A stretch of DNA of 64,000 nucleotides from contig NZ_JAOVQN010000009.1 in assembly GCF_025673445.1 (NCBI RefSeq), forward strand, positions 62,001-126,000. The letters are read 5' to 3'. Below are positions 53,499 to 63,298 of the stretch, piece by piece. The notes under the pieces were generated by a model. That model made no database searches. It was not told where the DNA came from and saw only the letters and a list, made by a program, of their open reading frames with translations. The stretch's first letter is position 1. Every line of letters starts with the position of its first letter. Source of the stretch: Ruegeria_B marisflavi. Lineage in GTDB: Bacteria > Pseudomonadota > Alphaproteobacteria > Rhodobacterales > Rhodobacteraceae. A program made the translations under genes and the position numbers.

Positions 53499-55694
53499 AT
53501 GGACGGAAACGACGCCCCCACCGAGGGCCAGTGCCCGGTAATGCACGGACAAGCCGCAGGCACAGGCATGCGCAACCATCATTGGTGGCCCAACCAGATC
53601 AACCTGAAGGTGCTGCACCAGCATTCGTCCAAATCGGATCCGATGGGGGCGCATTTCAGCTATGCCGAGGCGTTCAAGTCGCTTGACCTCGATGCGCTGA
53701 AGGCTGACCTGACTGCGCTGATGACCGACAGCCAGGATTGGTGGCCCGCCGATTACGGCCACTACGGCCCGCTTTTCATCCGCATGGCCTGGCACGCGGC
53801 GGGCACCTATCGCACCGCCGACGGTCGCGGCGGCGGCAGCACAGGCAACCAGCGGTTTGCCCCGCTGAACAGCTGGCCGGACAACGGCAACCTGGACAAG
53901 GCGCGCCGCCTGCTCTGGCCGATCAAGAAGAAATACGGCAACAAGATCTCCTGGGCCGATCTGCTGATCCTTACCGGCAACGTGGCGCTGGAATCGATGG
54001 GCTTCAAGACCTTCGGGTTTGCCGGTGGCCGGGCTGACATCTGGGAGCCCGAGGAGGACATCTATTGGGGGTCCGAAGGCGAATGGCTCGCCCCCTCCGA
54101 CACGGTCAACAGCCGTTACTCCGGTGCACGTGACCTAGAGAACCCTCTGGCCGCTGTGCAGATGGGTCTGATCTATGTGAACCCCGAAGGCCCGGACGGC
54201 AACCCTGACATCGTGGCCTCAGGCCACGACGTGATCGAGACCTTTGGGCGGATGGCGATGGACGAGGCCGAGACAGTGGCGCTGGTCGCTGGCGGCCACA
54301 CCTTTGGCAAGGCGCACGGCAACGGCCCGGCCACTGCGGTCGGCCCCGAACCCGAAGCGGCCCCGATCGAGGCGATGGGCCTGGGATGGCTGTCCTCGCA
54401 TGGGTCGGGCAAGGCCGGAGACGCAATCACCTCGGGCATCGAAGGGGCGTGGAAACCGCACCCGACCACCTGGGACATGGGTTATTTCAAGGTCCTGTTT
54501 AAATACGACTGGGAGCTGACCAAAAGCCCTGCAGGGGCCAATATCTGGCTGGCCACCAATGTTGAAGACGAGGACATGGTCGAAGATGCATTTGACCCGT
54601 CGAAAAAGCATCGTCCGATGATGACTACTGCCGACTTGTCGTTGCGATATCATCCCAAGCTGGCGCCGCATGCCAAGCGCTTTGCCGAGGATCCTGCGGC
54701 CTTTGCAGACGCCTTTGCCCGCGCCTGGTTCAAGCTGACCCATCGCGACATGGGTCCGCGCGCTCGATACCTGGGTAAGGAAGTTCCCGCCGAGGAGTTG
54801 ATCTGGCAAGATCCCATTCCAGCCGGCCCGGAAATCAGCGAAGCGGATGCCAAGGCGCTGAAGGAGAAGATCCTTGCCTCGGGTCTGACTGTGTCCGAGC
54901 TGGTTTCGACAGCCTGGGCCTCGGCCTCGACCTTCCGCGGGTCGGACATGCGCGGGGGCGCGAACGGGGCCCGCATCCGCCTGGTCCCACAAAAGGACTG
55001 GGAGGTGAACGAACCCGCGCAACTCGCCAAAGTTCTGGGAGTTCTGGAAGGCATCCAGTCGGCCTTCAGTGCCGATGGCAAGCAGGTGTCGATGGCTGAC
55101 CTGATCGTTCTGGCGGGTTCTGCTGCTGTCGAAGCGGCCGCTAAGGCCGGTGGCCACGACGTCGAAGTTCCATTTGCCTCGGGCCGTGGCGATGCGACTG
55201 CCGCACAGACAGATGCCGAAAGCTTCGCTGTGATGGAGCCGGTCATGGACGGGTTCCGGAACTACCAGGCGCGCAAGCTGCGGACGTCTCCGGAAGAGAT
55301 GCTTGTGGACCGTGCGCAACTGCTGGGTCTGACTGCACCCGAGATGACGGTTCTGGTTGCTGGTCTGCGTGTTCTCGGCGCCAATCACGGCGGCTCCAAG
55401 CATGGCGTGCTGACGGATCGTCCCGGCGTATTGAGCACCGATTTCCTTGTGAACCTGCTCGATATGGGAACCGAATGGAAGCCGAGCGGCGATGGCGTTT
55501 ACGAGGGTCGCGACCGGGCGACCGGTGCGCCCCGTTGGACGGCGACACGTGTCGACCTCGTGTTTGGCTCGAACTCGCAACTGCGGGCATTGGCCGAACG
55601 CTATGCCCAGGACGACGCGGCAGGCGATTTCGTTGCCGACTTCGTCGCGGCCTGGACCAAGGTTATGAACGCCGACCGGTTCGATCTGAACTGA
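53499..55694 (+). CDS. katG: Catalase-peroxidase
   Basis: KatG breaks down hydrogen peroxide as a bifunctional catalase and peroxidase. The 731-residue protein has the distal triad Arg95, Trp98, His99 in FIRMAWHAAGTYR, the proximal haem histidine in GGHTFGKAHGNG, and the duplicated C-terminal domain (SELVSTAWASASTFRGSDMRGGANGARIRL). Length is normal. The ATG at 53499 has GGAG at 5 bases; the open frame upstream passes through the inverted repeat. No oxyR is adjacent. A strong terminator follows. Confidence 0.97.
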   Translation: MDGNDAPTEGQCPVMHGQAAGTGMRNHHWWPNQINLKVLHQHSSKSDPMGAHFSYAEAFKSLDLDALKADLTALMTDSQDWWPADYGHYGPLFIRMAWHAAGTYRTADGRGGGSTGNQRFAPLNSWPDNGNLDKARRLLWPIKKKYGNKISWADLLILTGNVALESMGFKTFGFAGGRADIWEPEEDIYWGSEGEWLAPSDTVNSRYSGARDLENPLAAVQMGLIYVNPEGPDGNPDIVASGHDVIETFGRMAMDEAETVALVAGGHTFGKAHGNGPATAVGPEPEAAPIEAMGLGWLSSHGSGKAGDAITSGIEGAWKPHPTTWDMGYFKVLFKYDWELTKSPAGANIWLATNVEDEDMVEDAFDPSKKHRPMMTTADLSLRYHPKLAPHAKRFAEDPAAFADAFARAWFKLTHRDMGPRARYLGKEVPAEELIWQDPIPAGPEISEADAKALKEKILASGLTVSELVSTAWASASTFRGSDMRGGANGARIRLVPQKDWEVNEPAQLAKVLGVLEGIQSAFSADGKQVSMADLIVLAGSAAVEAAAKAGGHDVEVPFASGRGDATAAQTDAESFAVMEPVMDGFRNYQARKLRTSPEEMLVDRAQLLGLTAPEMTVLVAGLRVLGANHGGSKHGVLTDRPGVLSTDFLVNLLDMGTEWKPSGDGVYEGRDRATGAPRWTATRVDLVFGSNSQLRALAERYAQDDAAGDFVADFVAAWTKVMNADRFDLN

Positions 55695-55746
55695 ATGCGG
55701 TAGCAGCGAACTGATACCTCTGATTGAATTGGAACAGAGGTACGAA

Positions 55747-55782
55747 AAGAAGGCCAGCAAATTGTTTGCTGGCCTTCTTCAT
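55747..55782 (+). terminator. Terminator after katG
   Basis: A perfect 15-bp stem AAGAAGGCCAGCAAA / TTTGCTGGCCTTCTT around a TTG loop runs into TTCATTC, 52 bases after katG. A smaller repeat TACCTCTG/CAGAGGTA precedes it at 55715-55742. The large stem also faces the convergent matB and may serve both genes. Confidence 0.85.
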
Positions 55783-55836
55783 TCACCGTATGCATCAGCA
55801 CGCCGCATAACTCGCGGCCGTTTAGGGTATTGCCTC

Positions 55837-57354
55837 TCACCGCGGCTGGAACATGTCCTTGTACTGGTCGCGCAGGATGTTCTTTTGCACCTTGCCCATG
55901 GTGTTGCGGGGCAGTTCGTCCAGCACGATCAGTTTGCGGGGATGTTTGAACCGGGCCAGCGCCGCGCCCACGGTTTGCATGATCGCCTGGGTATCCGGGG
56001 TCTGGCCCGGGCGGGGCACCAGGATGCCCAGCACGGTTTCGCCGAAATCGGGATGCGGCACGCCGATCACCGCGCTCTCCAGCACGCCGGGCTGCTCGTC
56101 GAGCAAAAGCTCGATCTCCTTGGGGTAGATGTTGTAGCCGCCCGAGATGATCAGGTCCTTGTTGCGGCCGACAATGGTGACATAGCCATCGGCATCGACA
56201 AGACCGAGGTCGCCGGTGATGAAGAACCCGTCGGCGCGCAGTTCGGCGGCGGTTTTCTCGGGCATCTGCCAATAGCCCTTGAACACGTTTGGTCCGCGCA
56301 CCTCGATCTGGCCGATCTCGCCCCGGGGCAGGATCTCGCCGGTCTCGGGGTTGGTCACCTTCAGCTCGACCCCGGGCAGGGGCAAGCCCACGGTGCCCGC
56401 GCGGCGGTCGCCGTCATAGGGGTTTGACGTGTTCATGTTGGTTTCGGTCATCCCGTAGCGTTCCAGGATGCGGTGGCCGGTGCGCTCTTCGAACGCGACA
56501 TGGGTTTCGGCCAGCAGGGGGGCCGAGCCGGAGACGAAGAGGCGCATGTGCTGCGCCAGGTCGCGGGTGAACCGGGCGTCGCCCAAAAGGCGGGTGTAGA
56601 AGGTCGGGACGCCCATCATGCTGGTCGCGCGGGGCAACAGCGCGATGATCTGGTCGAGGTCGAATTTCGGCAGGAAGATCATGCTGCCACCGGTGATCAG
56701 CACGATATTGGTGGCGACGAAAAGGCCGTGGGTGTGAAAGATCGGCAGCGCGTGCAGCAGCACGTCATCGGCGGTGAAGCGCCATTCCTGCGCCAGGGTT
56801 TCTGCGTTGGACAGCAGATTGTCCTGCGTCAGCATGGCACCCTTGGAGCGGCCGGTGGTGCCCGAGGTATAGAGAAACGCGGCCAGATCATCGCCCGTGC
56901 GGTCGACGGTTGCGAATGTGGTTGGCATGGTCGCGGCGCTGTCGGTCAGGCTGCCAGACCCGTCGGCATTCAGGGTTTCGATCCGGGCGCCGAGGTCGCT
57001 GGCGATCGGCTGCAATGTCTCGCGGCTGCGCCCGTCGCAGACGATCAGCGCGGCGCCGCTGTTTTCGATGAAGTAGCTCAGTTCATCGGCGGTATAGGCG
57101 GTGTTGAGCGGCAGAAAGATCAGGCCCGCCTGGGCGCAGGCGGCATAGAGCGCCAGCGCTTCGGGTGATTTTTCGATCTGGGCGGCGACGCGGTCACCTG
57201 GCTTCAGGCCCAGTTTTGCGGTGACATGGGCAATCTGCGCGGCCTGTTCCAGAAACTGGGCATGGGTGACGGTGCGACCGTCAGCCAGGCGAAGAAACGG
57301 CGTTTGTTTGCCGGCATAGGCTCCGAACAGGCGGTCATAGAGGGGGTTTGCCAT
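55837..57354 (-). CDS. matB: Malonyl-CoA synthetase
   Basis: MatB makes malonyl-CoA from malonate, CoA and ATP. The 505-residue acyl-adenylating enzyme has the phosphate-binding loop YTSGTTGRSKGAML, ERYGMTETNMNTSNPYDG, GDLGLVDADGYVTIVGR and the catalytic lysine in PRNTMGKVQKN. The TETNMNTSNPYDG stretch resembles characterised rhizobial MatB. It follows matA by 4 bases and ends the leftward malonate operon. Assignment as malonate-specific leans on the matA and TRAP neighbours. Confidence 0.93.
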   Translation of the reverse strand: MANPLYDRLFGAYAGKQTPFLRLADGRTVTHAQFLEQAAQIAHVTAKLGLKPGDRVAAQIEKSPEALALYAACAQAGLIFLPLNTAYTADELSYFIENSGAALIVCDGRSRETLQPIASDLGARIETLNADGSGSLTDSAATMPTTFATVDRTGDDLAAFLYTSGTTGRSKGAMLTQDNLLSNAETLAQEWRFTADDVLLHALPIFHTHGLFVATNIVLITGGSMIFLPKFDLDQIIALLPRATSMMGVPTFYTRLLGDARFTRDLAQHMRLFVSGSAPLLAETHVAFEERTGHRILERYGMTETNMNTSNPYDGDRRAGTVGLPLPGVELKVTNPETGEILPRGEIGQIEVRGPNVFKGYWQMPEKTAAELRADGFFITGDLGLVDADGYVTIVGRNKDLIISGGYNIYPKEIELLLDEQPGVLESAVIGVPHPDFGETVLGILVPRPGQTPDTQAIMQTVGAALARFKHPRKLIVLDELPRNTMGKVQKNILRDQYKDMFQPR

Positions 57355-57358
57355 TCAG

Positions 57359-58606
57359 CTACCTTTCCTGCGGTTTGCTTAGATCCGCGCCTGCGGCCAG
57401 CGATTTCACGGCGGCTGTGGCGGCAACGGTTTTTGCAGTTGCGAATTTTTCGTGGTTCTGGCCGATCTTCTTGAGATCGTAAAGATAGTTCACCATCACG
57501 CCGCCCGATTGCTTGCGCCCCTTGTCGGAGATATCGGCATTGGCATGCAGCGCGTGCACGATGGCGCCGTTGCCCAGATGAAAGCGGGCCACGGGATCGA
57601 AGGGCGCACCATCGGATGCCTTGGCGTTGAGCAGGTAATGCGCGGCCAGCGCCGGCATCTGGTCGGCCTTGGGCTCTAGCCCTTGATCGGTCAGCCATGT
57701 GTTGAGCCTGGGGATGGGCGACAGCGTGACGAAGGTCTTGAGCGAAGGCAGGTTGGCCGACAGGTCGGCGGCCACCTGCTTGATCAGCGAATTGCCGAAG
57801 GAGACGCTGGCCAGCCCCGCCTGACAGTTGGAGATCGAGTAGAAGACGGCGGTGTCGGCCTCGTGACTGGCGATGGCCTTGCGGTCCTCGGCCAGCAGGC
57901 CCTGAACCGAGCCGGGAATGCCCCGGGTCAGGGCAACCTCGACAAAGATCAGCGGCTCGTCGGGCATTGACGGGTGAAAGAAGGCGAAACAGCGCCTGTC
58001 TTTGGGTTCCAGCCTGCGGCGCAGGTCGTCCCAGCTGTCGATGGCATGCACCGCCTCGTAGGCAATGATCTTTTCCAGGATATGCGCCGGGCTTTCCCAA
58101 CTGATCGGGCGCAAGACCAGAAAGCCCCGGTTGAACCAGCTGGCAAAGAGGTGGCGGAAGTCGAGATCGAAGGCTTCAAGCTCGGGGTCGCCCCGGCCAA
58201 GGCGCAACAGGTCTGCCCGCATCCGGACCAGCCCGCCGGTCGCGCCCGGCAGGCTGTTGAGGCGGCGGATCAACTCCTGTCGCCGGGGTTCTGCGGCGGT
58301 GGCAAAGGCGCGATAGGTCGCCTTGGACGGGTCGCGTTCATAGGCGTCGAGGGTGGAGCGCACGGTTTCCGGGTCGATGTTCATTGCCCGTGCCACATGG
58401 CGGAAGAAGTCGAGCTTGGCGGTGTCGTCGAGCGCGCCAAACCCGGTGAGTATGTCCTGGGCCAGTGCATGGCCCGAGGTCTCGCCCGCGGTGCCCATGA
58501 GCGCCTCGACCAGTTCCTGCACTGGGCGGCTGTCGGCCGGGCGCGAGGGGTCGCGGCGATAGCGCCGTTCAAAGACAGAGGACAGCAGATCGGCAAGCAA
58601 GGTCAC
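57359..58606 (-). CDS. matA: Malonyl-CoA decarboxylase
   Basis: MatA decarboxylates malonyl-CoA to acetyl-CoA. The 415-residue protein has an alpha-helical N-terminal domain and a catalytic domain with FYSISNCQAGLASVSFGN, FVTLSPIPRLNTWL, NGAIVHALHANADIS and ends with MVNYLYDL, all typical of the MCD family. The start is taken as GTG at 58606, which overlaps the stop of the TRAP large subunit (GTGA); the frame stays open far upstream but inside that gene. Small for the family only at its N-terminus. Confidence 0.92.
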   Translation of the reverse strand: MTLLADLLSSVFERRYRRDPSRPADSRPVQELVEALMGTAGETSGHALAQDILTGFGALDDTAKLDFFRHVARAMNIDPETVRSTLDAYERDPSKATYRAFATAAEPRRQELIRRLNSLPGATGGLVRMRADLLRLGRGDPELEAFDLDFRHLFASWFNRGFLVLRPISWESPAHILEKIIAYEAVHAIDSWDDLRRRLEPKDRRCFAFFHPSMPDEPLIFVEVALTRGIPGSVQGLLAEDRKAIASHEADTAVFYSISNCQAGLASVSFGNSLIKQVAADLSANLPSLKTFVTLSPIPRLNTWLTDQGLEPKADQMPALAAHYLLNAKASDGAPFDPVARFHLGNGAIVHALHANADISDKGRKQSGGVMVNYLYDLKKIGQNHEKFATAKTVAATAAVKSLAAGADLSKPQER

Positions 58607-59919
58607 AAAGATGATCCCATAACAAGATCGGGCAGCCAGGTGGCGATACCCGGAAAAAGGCACAGCAATACGATACCAAGAACCATGCAGGCGACATAGG
58701 GCAGCGAGCCGGTCAGGATGGTTTTCAGCGAGATGTCGGGGGCGATGCCGTTGATGACATAGAGGTTCAGACCGACCGGGGGCGAGATCAGGCCGATCTC
58801 CATGTTGATGGTCAGCACCACGGCGAACCAGATCGGGTCGAAACCAGCGGTGGTGATGATCGGCAGAAGGATCGGCGCGGTCATCAGGATCACCGCGACC
58901 GGTGGCAGGAAGAAGCCTGCAATCAGGAGAAACACGTTCACCGCCCCCATCAGGACCCAGCGGTTCACCTCTAGCGTCCCGATCCACTCGGCGATGGCCT
59001 GGGTGATGAAGAGCGAGCTGAGCATGTAGGAGAACACGCCGGCGGCGGCGATGATGAAAAGGATCATCACGCTTTCCCGGGTCGAGTCGCGCAGCACCAC
59101 CCACAGATCGCGCGGGTTCCAGAGCCTGTAGATGATCATCGCGATCAGCATGCAGAGCAGGGCCCCGACCGCCGCGGTTTCCGACGGCGTGGCGATGCCG
59201 CCATACATGGCGTAGAGCACGCCGAGGATGATCAGCAGAAAGGGCAGGACGCGCGGCAGGATCTCGAACTTTTGCGCCCAGCTATAGCTGCCGGCGCTGA
59301 GAACCGCAGTGTCGCCTGACCGCCAGGTCGAATAGATTGACCAGGCCATGAACAGACCGACCAGCATCAGCCCCGGCATCACGCCCGCCAGAAACAGGCG
59401 CCCGATCGAGGTTTCGGTGGCGATGCCGTAGACGATCATGGTGACCGAGGGCGGGATCAGGATGCCCAGCGTGCCGCCCGCCGCGATGGAGCCTGCGGCG
59501 ACGCCGTCGGGATAGCCGCGCTTGCGCATTTCGGGGATGCCCATCTTGCCGATGGCGGCGCAGGTGGCAGGGCTGGACCCCGACATGGCGGCAAAGAGCG
59601 CGCAGGCGCCGAGGTTCGAGATCACCAGCCCGCCGGGCACGCGGGTGAGCCAGCGCTCAAGTGCCTCGTAAAGGTCGGCGCCCGCCCGGGTCGAGGCGAT
59701 GGAGGCCCCCATGATGATGAACATCGGGATCGATAGCAGGGCGAAATTGTCGAGTTTGCCGAACAGGATCTCGGGGATCAGCTCCAGCGACCGGGCACCG
59801 TCGAAGATCAGCAGGAAACCAGCGGACACGATCAGCAGGCCGATGGCGACCGAGACGCCCGAGAACAGAACGATGATGGTGGCGATGGCGACGATGGCGC
59901 CGAGCAGCAACGGGTCCAT
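58603..59919 (-). CDS. matM: TRAP transporter large membrane subunit (likely malonate)
   Basis: This is the DctM-type 12-helix permease of a tripartite ATP-independent transporter. The 438-residue protein has GSSPATCAAIGKMGIPEM, AAGGTLGILIPPSVTMIVYG and ATPSETAAVGALL, standard DctM motifs. Starts at ATG 59919 (MDPLLLGAIVA). The small subunit ends 4 bases before it and matA overlaps its stop. By context with matA and matB it is most likely the malonate importer, as known for MatPQM in rhizobia; specificity is inference. Confidence 0.9.
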   Translation of the reverse strand: MDPLLLGAIVAIATIIVLFSGVSVAIGLLIVSAGFLLIFDGARSLELIPEILFGKLDNFALLSIPMFIIMGASIASTRAGADLYEALERWLTRVPGGLVISNLGACALFAAMSGSSPATCAAIGKMGIPEMRKRGYPDGVAAGSIAAGGTLGILIPPSVTMIVYGIATETSIGRLFLAGVMPGLMLVGLFMAWSIYSTWRSGDTAVLSAGSYSWAQKFEILPRVLPFLLIILGVLYAMYGGIATPSETAAVGALLCMLIAMIIYRLWNPRDLWVVLRDSTRESVMILFIIAAAGVFSYMLSSLFITQAIAEWIGTLEVNRWVLMGAVNVFLLIAGFFLPPVAVILMTAPILLPIITTAGFDPIWFAVVLTINMEIGLISPPVGLNLYVINGIAPDISLKTILTGSLPYVACMVLGIVLLCLFPGIATWLPDLVMGSSL

Positions 59920-59923
59920 GCGC

Positions 59924-60466
59924 TCACTCCAATCCGAAGGGTTTCTCGATGCCCAGGACAAGGGCGATGAAATCGGCGACCAGTTGCAACAGCAGCAGGC
60001 CGAACCCCACCGGAATGGCAAGGTAGGGGATCCAGAGCTTTACCCCCCAGACGGTGTCGGAGCGCCAGCCGCGCTCCCACGCGAAATGCCAGTACTCGTA
60101 GCCATACCAGAGGATCACGGCGACGATTGCGATGGTGAGGACCGAGGTCGTCAAGGCCAGAACGAAGCGGATCCGGGGGGGCAGGGACAGCGGGATGAGA
60201 TCGACATTCACGTGACCCCGCAGCCGCTGGACATAGGACAGGCCCAGCAGGGTAGCCGCGATCATGAGATAGATGACCGCCTCGGTCTGCCAGACGGTCG
60301 AGCCGTTGAGCACATAGCGGATCACGATCATCTGGCAGGTGATGAGCACGGCCGAGACGATCATCGCGGCCGAGCACCAACCAGCCAGGGTCGAAATGGC
60401 GGCAACAGCGCGAAGAAACGGGTTGCTGCCGGTCTGGGCGGCGGCAGCGGAACTGTGGCCGGACAT
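59924..60466 (-). CDS. matQ: TRAP transporter small membrane subunit (likely malonate)
   Basis: DctQ-type subunit of 180 residues with four membrane segments (AMIVSAVLITCQMIVIRYV, TEAVIYLMIAATLLGLSYV and two near the C-terminus) and the typical GHVNVDLIPLSLPP between the second and third. The start at 60466 (MSGHSSAAAAQ) is preferred because the open frame upstream runs into the binding-protein gene. It lies between the binding protein and the large permease. Confidence 0.88.
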   Translation of the reverse strand: MSGHSSAAAAQTGSNPFLRAVAAISTLAGWCSAAMIVSAVLITCQMIVIRYVLNGSTVWQTEAVIYLMIAATLLGLSYVQRLRGHVNVDLIPLSLPPRIRFVLALTTSVLTIAIVAVILWYGYEYWHFAWERGWRSDTVWGVKLWIPYLAIPVGFGLLLLQLVADFIALVLGIEKPFGLE

Positions 60467-60536
60467 CGGCTCCTCCAATGGTCGGGGACTTGTCTGTCGG
60501 ATCGGGCGGCCCGGAAGGGGCCGCCCGAGGGCTGGG

Positions 60537-61523
60537 TCACTCGACCGCAAGCGCCATGTCAAGCAGCGCCTGGCCGTCGGCCACGTCGGCGATAAAGGCC
60601 TTGTAGGAGGTTTCCTTGGCCAGTTCGCGCCAGGCGGCGAAATCCTCGGCCGTCATCTGTGCGATCTCGACACCGGCATCTGCAAACGCCTTGACCGAGG
60701 CCGCGTCCTCTTTCTTGGCTTCGTCCAGGTAATACGCCTGTGCCTTGGCCGCGCCGTCGCGCAGTGCCTGTTGCTGCGCCTCGGTCAGCCCGTCAAAGGT
60801 GGATTTGTTCATCAACAGCGGCTGGTACATGAACCACAGCGCCACATCGCCCGCCGGGGTATAGCACTTGACCTGTTCGTAGATCCGGTAGGACACGAAT
60901 GACGAGGACGAGGTGTTCACCGCCTGCAAGACGCCGGTCTGCATGGCGTTGTAGATCTCGGACGAGGCCATGGAGGCGATGGAGGCACCGGCGCCCGCCA
61001 GCATTTGTTCGAATGCCTTGCCCGCCGCGCGGGTTTGCAGGCCCTGCACGTCTTCGGGCTTGGTGATGCACTTGTCCTTGCCGGCGAAACCACCGGCCAG
61101 ATAGCCGTGTACCAGCACCATCACGTCGTCCTGCGCCATCTTCTCTTCGAGCGCGGCCATGAAGGGCGAGGCGCTGAGCCGGGCGGCATGGTCGTGGTTC
61201 TTTACGAGGCCAGGCATCAGGGTCAGGTTATAGGCGGGCTGCTGTCCCCCGGCATAGCTGAGCGGCAGCACGGTCATGTCGAGCTGGCCGCGGCTGAGCG
61301 GCTTGTACTGTTCGCGCGCCTTGAACAGCGATTGCGAGCCGAAGATCTTGATGTCCAGATCGACATTGGCCGCCGCGACCTCGTCGGCGACGATCTGGGC
61401 GACCTTGTGCCGGATGTCATTGTTCGACCATTGGTGCGACAGGCGCAGTTCGGTGGCATAGGCAACAGAGGCCGCCGAAGCGATTGCCAGCGCCGCGACT
61501 GCGGTCTTGAGCATGGATTTCAT
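60537..61523 (-). CDS. matP: TRAP transporter periplasmic binding protein (likely malonate)
   Basis: DctP-type solute receptor of 328 residues. A signal peptide (TAVAALAIASAASVAYA) precedes a DctP domain with LRLSHQWSNNDIRHKVAQIVADEV, MTVLPLSYAGGQQPAYNLTLMPGLV, and the family arginine region GLQTRAAGKAFEQMLAGAGA. GGGAGG precedes the ATG at 61523. It is the first gene of the leftward operon and is divergent from the GntR gene, with the operator at 61603 between them. Confidence 0.92.
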   Translation of the reverse strand: MKSMLKTAVAALAIASAASVAYATELRLSHQWSNNDIRHKVAQIVADEVAAANVDLDIKIFGSQSLFKAREQYKPLSRGQLDMTVLPLSYAGGQQPAYNLTLMPGLVKNHDHAARLSASPFMAALEEKMAQDDVMVLVHGYLAGGFAGKDKCITKPEDVQGLQTRAAGKAFEQMLAGAGASIASMASSEIYNAMQTGVLQAVNTSSSSFVSYRIYEQVKCYTPAGDVALWFMYQPLLMNKSTFDGLTEAQQQALRDGAAKAQAYYLDEAKKEDAASVKAFADAGVEIAQMTAEDFAAWRELAKETSYKAFIADVADGQALLDMALAVE

Positions 61524-61602
61524 GAGTTCCTCCCTTTCATCGACCCGGACGGACCGGGGACCGGGTTAACCTATGCCGGTAGTGTTTTTCAGGTCAATAG
61601 TT

Positions 61603-61612
61603 TTGTATACAA
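61603..61612. promoter_or_regulatory. Palindromic GntR-type operator
   Basis: TTGTATACAA is a perfect palindrome in the 135-base divergent spacer, 80 bases from matP and 46 bases from the GntR gene. This core is typical for FCD-type GntR regulators in alphaproteobacteria, so the adjacent regulator probably binds here. Confidence 0.7.
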
Positions 61613-61658
61613 GAATTACAGGATTGAATTTTAGATCGGGTAAAGCTAGTAAATCTTC

Positions 61659-62315
61659 ATGGAACAGCGCCACGCAGATCGCATTGCAGAACAATTGGAA
61701 GAGCTGGTTTTCGACGGAACCTTCTCGGACGGGGACCGGCTGGACGAGGTGCGCCTGTCGGAGCAATTCGGGGTATCCAGAACGCCGCTTCGCGAGGCGA
61801 TTCAAAGGCTTGCTCAGTCTGGCCTGGTCGAGCTGATTCCCCGCCGGGGGGCGTTTGTGCGTCAGCCTGGCCCGGTGGAGCTGATCGAGATGTTCGAGGT
61901 CATGGCCGAGTTGGAGGCCGCGTGCGGGCGGCTGGCCGCGATGCGGATCGCCGATACAGCGCTGGAAGCGTTGCGGGAGGCCAATACGCGCTGCCAGCGG
62001 GCGGTCGAGGCAGGCGACACCGATAGCTACTACGCCGAGAACGAGCGGTTTCACAAGATCATCTACCGCAGTTCCGGCAACGCGTTCCTGGAACAGGAGG
62101 CGTCGAAACTGCACAAGCGGCTGAAGCCGTTCCGCCGGGTGCAACTGCGATTCCGGGGGCGGATGGGGCAGTCGATGGCCGAGCATGAGGCGATCGTGGC
62201 GGCGCTGGCCGATGCCGATGCCGATGCCGCCGCCACCGCGCTGAGGACCCATGTGGCGGTACAGGGCGAGAAGTTCCACAACCTGATGGCCAGCCTCAGA
62301 AGCGCGGCCGAGTGA
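61659..62315 (+). CDS. GntR family regulator, FCD subgroup (probable malonate regulator)
   Basis: The 218-residue protein has a GntR winged HTH (ELVFDGTFSDGDRLDEVRLSEQFGVSRTPLREAIQRLAQSGL) and an all-alpha FCD ligand domain with ENERFHKIIYRSSGN and HEAIVAALADADADAAATALRTH, which carry likely metal- and ligand-binding residues. In rhizobia the malonate operon is controlled by such a regulator, MatR. Its position divergent to the TRAP-matAB operon, with a palindrome between, supports this role. Confidence 0.85.
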   Translation: MEQRHADRIAEQLEELVFDGTFSDGDRLDEVRLSEQFGVSRTPLREAIQRLAQSGLVELIPRRGAFVRQPGPVELIEMFEVMAELEAACGRLAAMRIADTALEALREANTRCQRAVEAGDTDSYYAENERFHKIIYRSSGNAFLEQEASKLHKRLKPFRRVQLRFRGRMGQSMAEHEAIVAALADADADAAATALRTHVAVQGEKFHNLMASLRSAAE

Positions 62316-62395
62316 TCGCCTTTCCGGCTTTCCCGGGGCGCCGGTTCGGGTGATAGTGGACGGACGTTTTCCATACCACCGCATCGGAGAGTGAC

Positions 62396-63298
62396 GTGGC
62401 CTTCACCCTGCGCCAGCTACAGTTCTTTGTCGCCGCAGCCGAGCAGGGATCGGTCACGGGCGCGGCGCGTGTCCTGTCGATCTCTCAGTCGTCTGTGACC
62501 GAGGCAATCCGCTCGCTGGAAGAGGATCTGGGCGTTCCATTGTTCGAACGGCAGGCGCGGGGGTTGCAGATCACGCACCGGGGGTCGGCCTTTCTGCGTC
62601 ACGCCCGGCAGATCCTGGGCGATGTCGCAAGCGCCAGACAGGCGTTTCGCGAGGAAGCCTCGCAGGTGGTCGGGCGGCTGTCGCTTGGCGTGACCTCGCT
62701 GGTCGCGGGATATGTTCTGTCCGATCTGCTGGCCCGGTTCCGCCGGGCGTTTCCGCAGGTCGAGCTGAACGTGATCGAGGATTCAGGCGAATACCTGCAA
62801 CACCTGCTGATCGGCGGCGAATTGGATGTTGCGGTGCTGCTGACCTCGTCGGTCAAGGATCGTCTGGCGCTGCATGTCGAGACATTGCTGGTGTCGCAGT
62901 ACCGGCTGTGGTTGCCGCTGGGCCATGAGCTGGCGCAGCAGGAGGCGATCGAGCTGGAGCAGCTTGTCGGTCTGCCGATGATCCAGCTGATGGTCGAAGA
63001 GATCGAGGAGAGCATGAAACAGCTGATGCAATCCTTGTCGGTGCGGCCGGAGATCGCGTTCAGGACGCGGTCGGTCGAGGCGGTGCGCAGCCTTGTCGCC
63101 ACCGGCGCGGGCATCGCCATTCTGCCGGGCATGGTCTATCGCCCCTGGTCGCTGGAAGGGGACCGGATCGAGATTCGCGATGTCTCGGGCGACCTGCCAT
63201 CGGTGCAGGTCGGGCTTGCTTGGCGCCGCGGCGCGCCTCTTTCGGATGCGGCACGCAATTTCCTGAGATCTGCCCAAAGCGCCATTTCAGACCGGTGA
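62396..63298 (+). CDS. LysR family regulator
   Basis: The 300-residue protein has a LysR HTH (LRQLQFFVAAAEQGSVTGAARVLSISQSSVTEAIRSLEEDLG) and effector domain (GRLSLGVTSLVAGYVLSDLLARFRRAFPQVEL, VATGAGIAILPGMVY). A GTG start at 62396 with GGAGAG upstream is used. It precedes the polyamine-type binding protein gene on the same strand by 163 bases and may regulate that transporter (inference). Confidence 0.87.
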   Translation: MAFTLRQLQFFVAAAEQGSVTGAARVLSISQSSVTEAIRSLEEDLGVPLFERQARGLQITHRGSAFLRHARQILGDVASARQAFREEASQVVGRLSLGVTSLVAGYVLSDLLARFRRAFPQVELNVIEDSGEYLQHLLIGGELDVAVLLTSSVKDRLALHVETLLVSQYRLWLPLGHELAQQEAIELEQLVGLPMIQLMVEEIEESMKQLMQSLSVRPEIAFRTRSVEAVRSLVATGAGIAILPGMVYRPWSLEGDRIEIRDVSGDLPSVQVGLAWRRGAPLSDAARNFLRSAQSAISDR

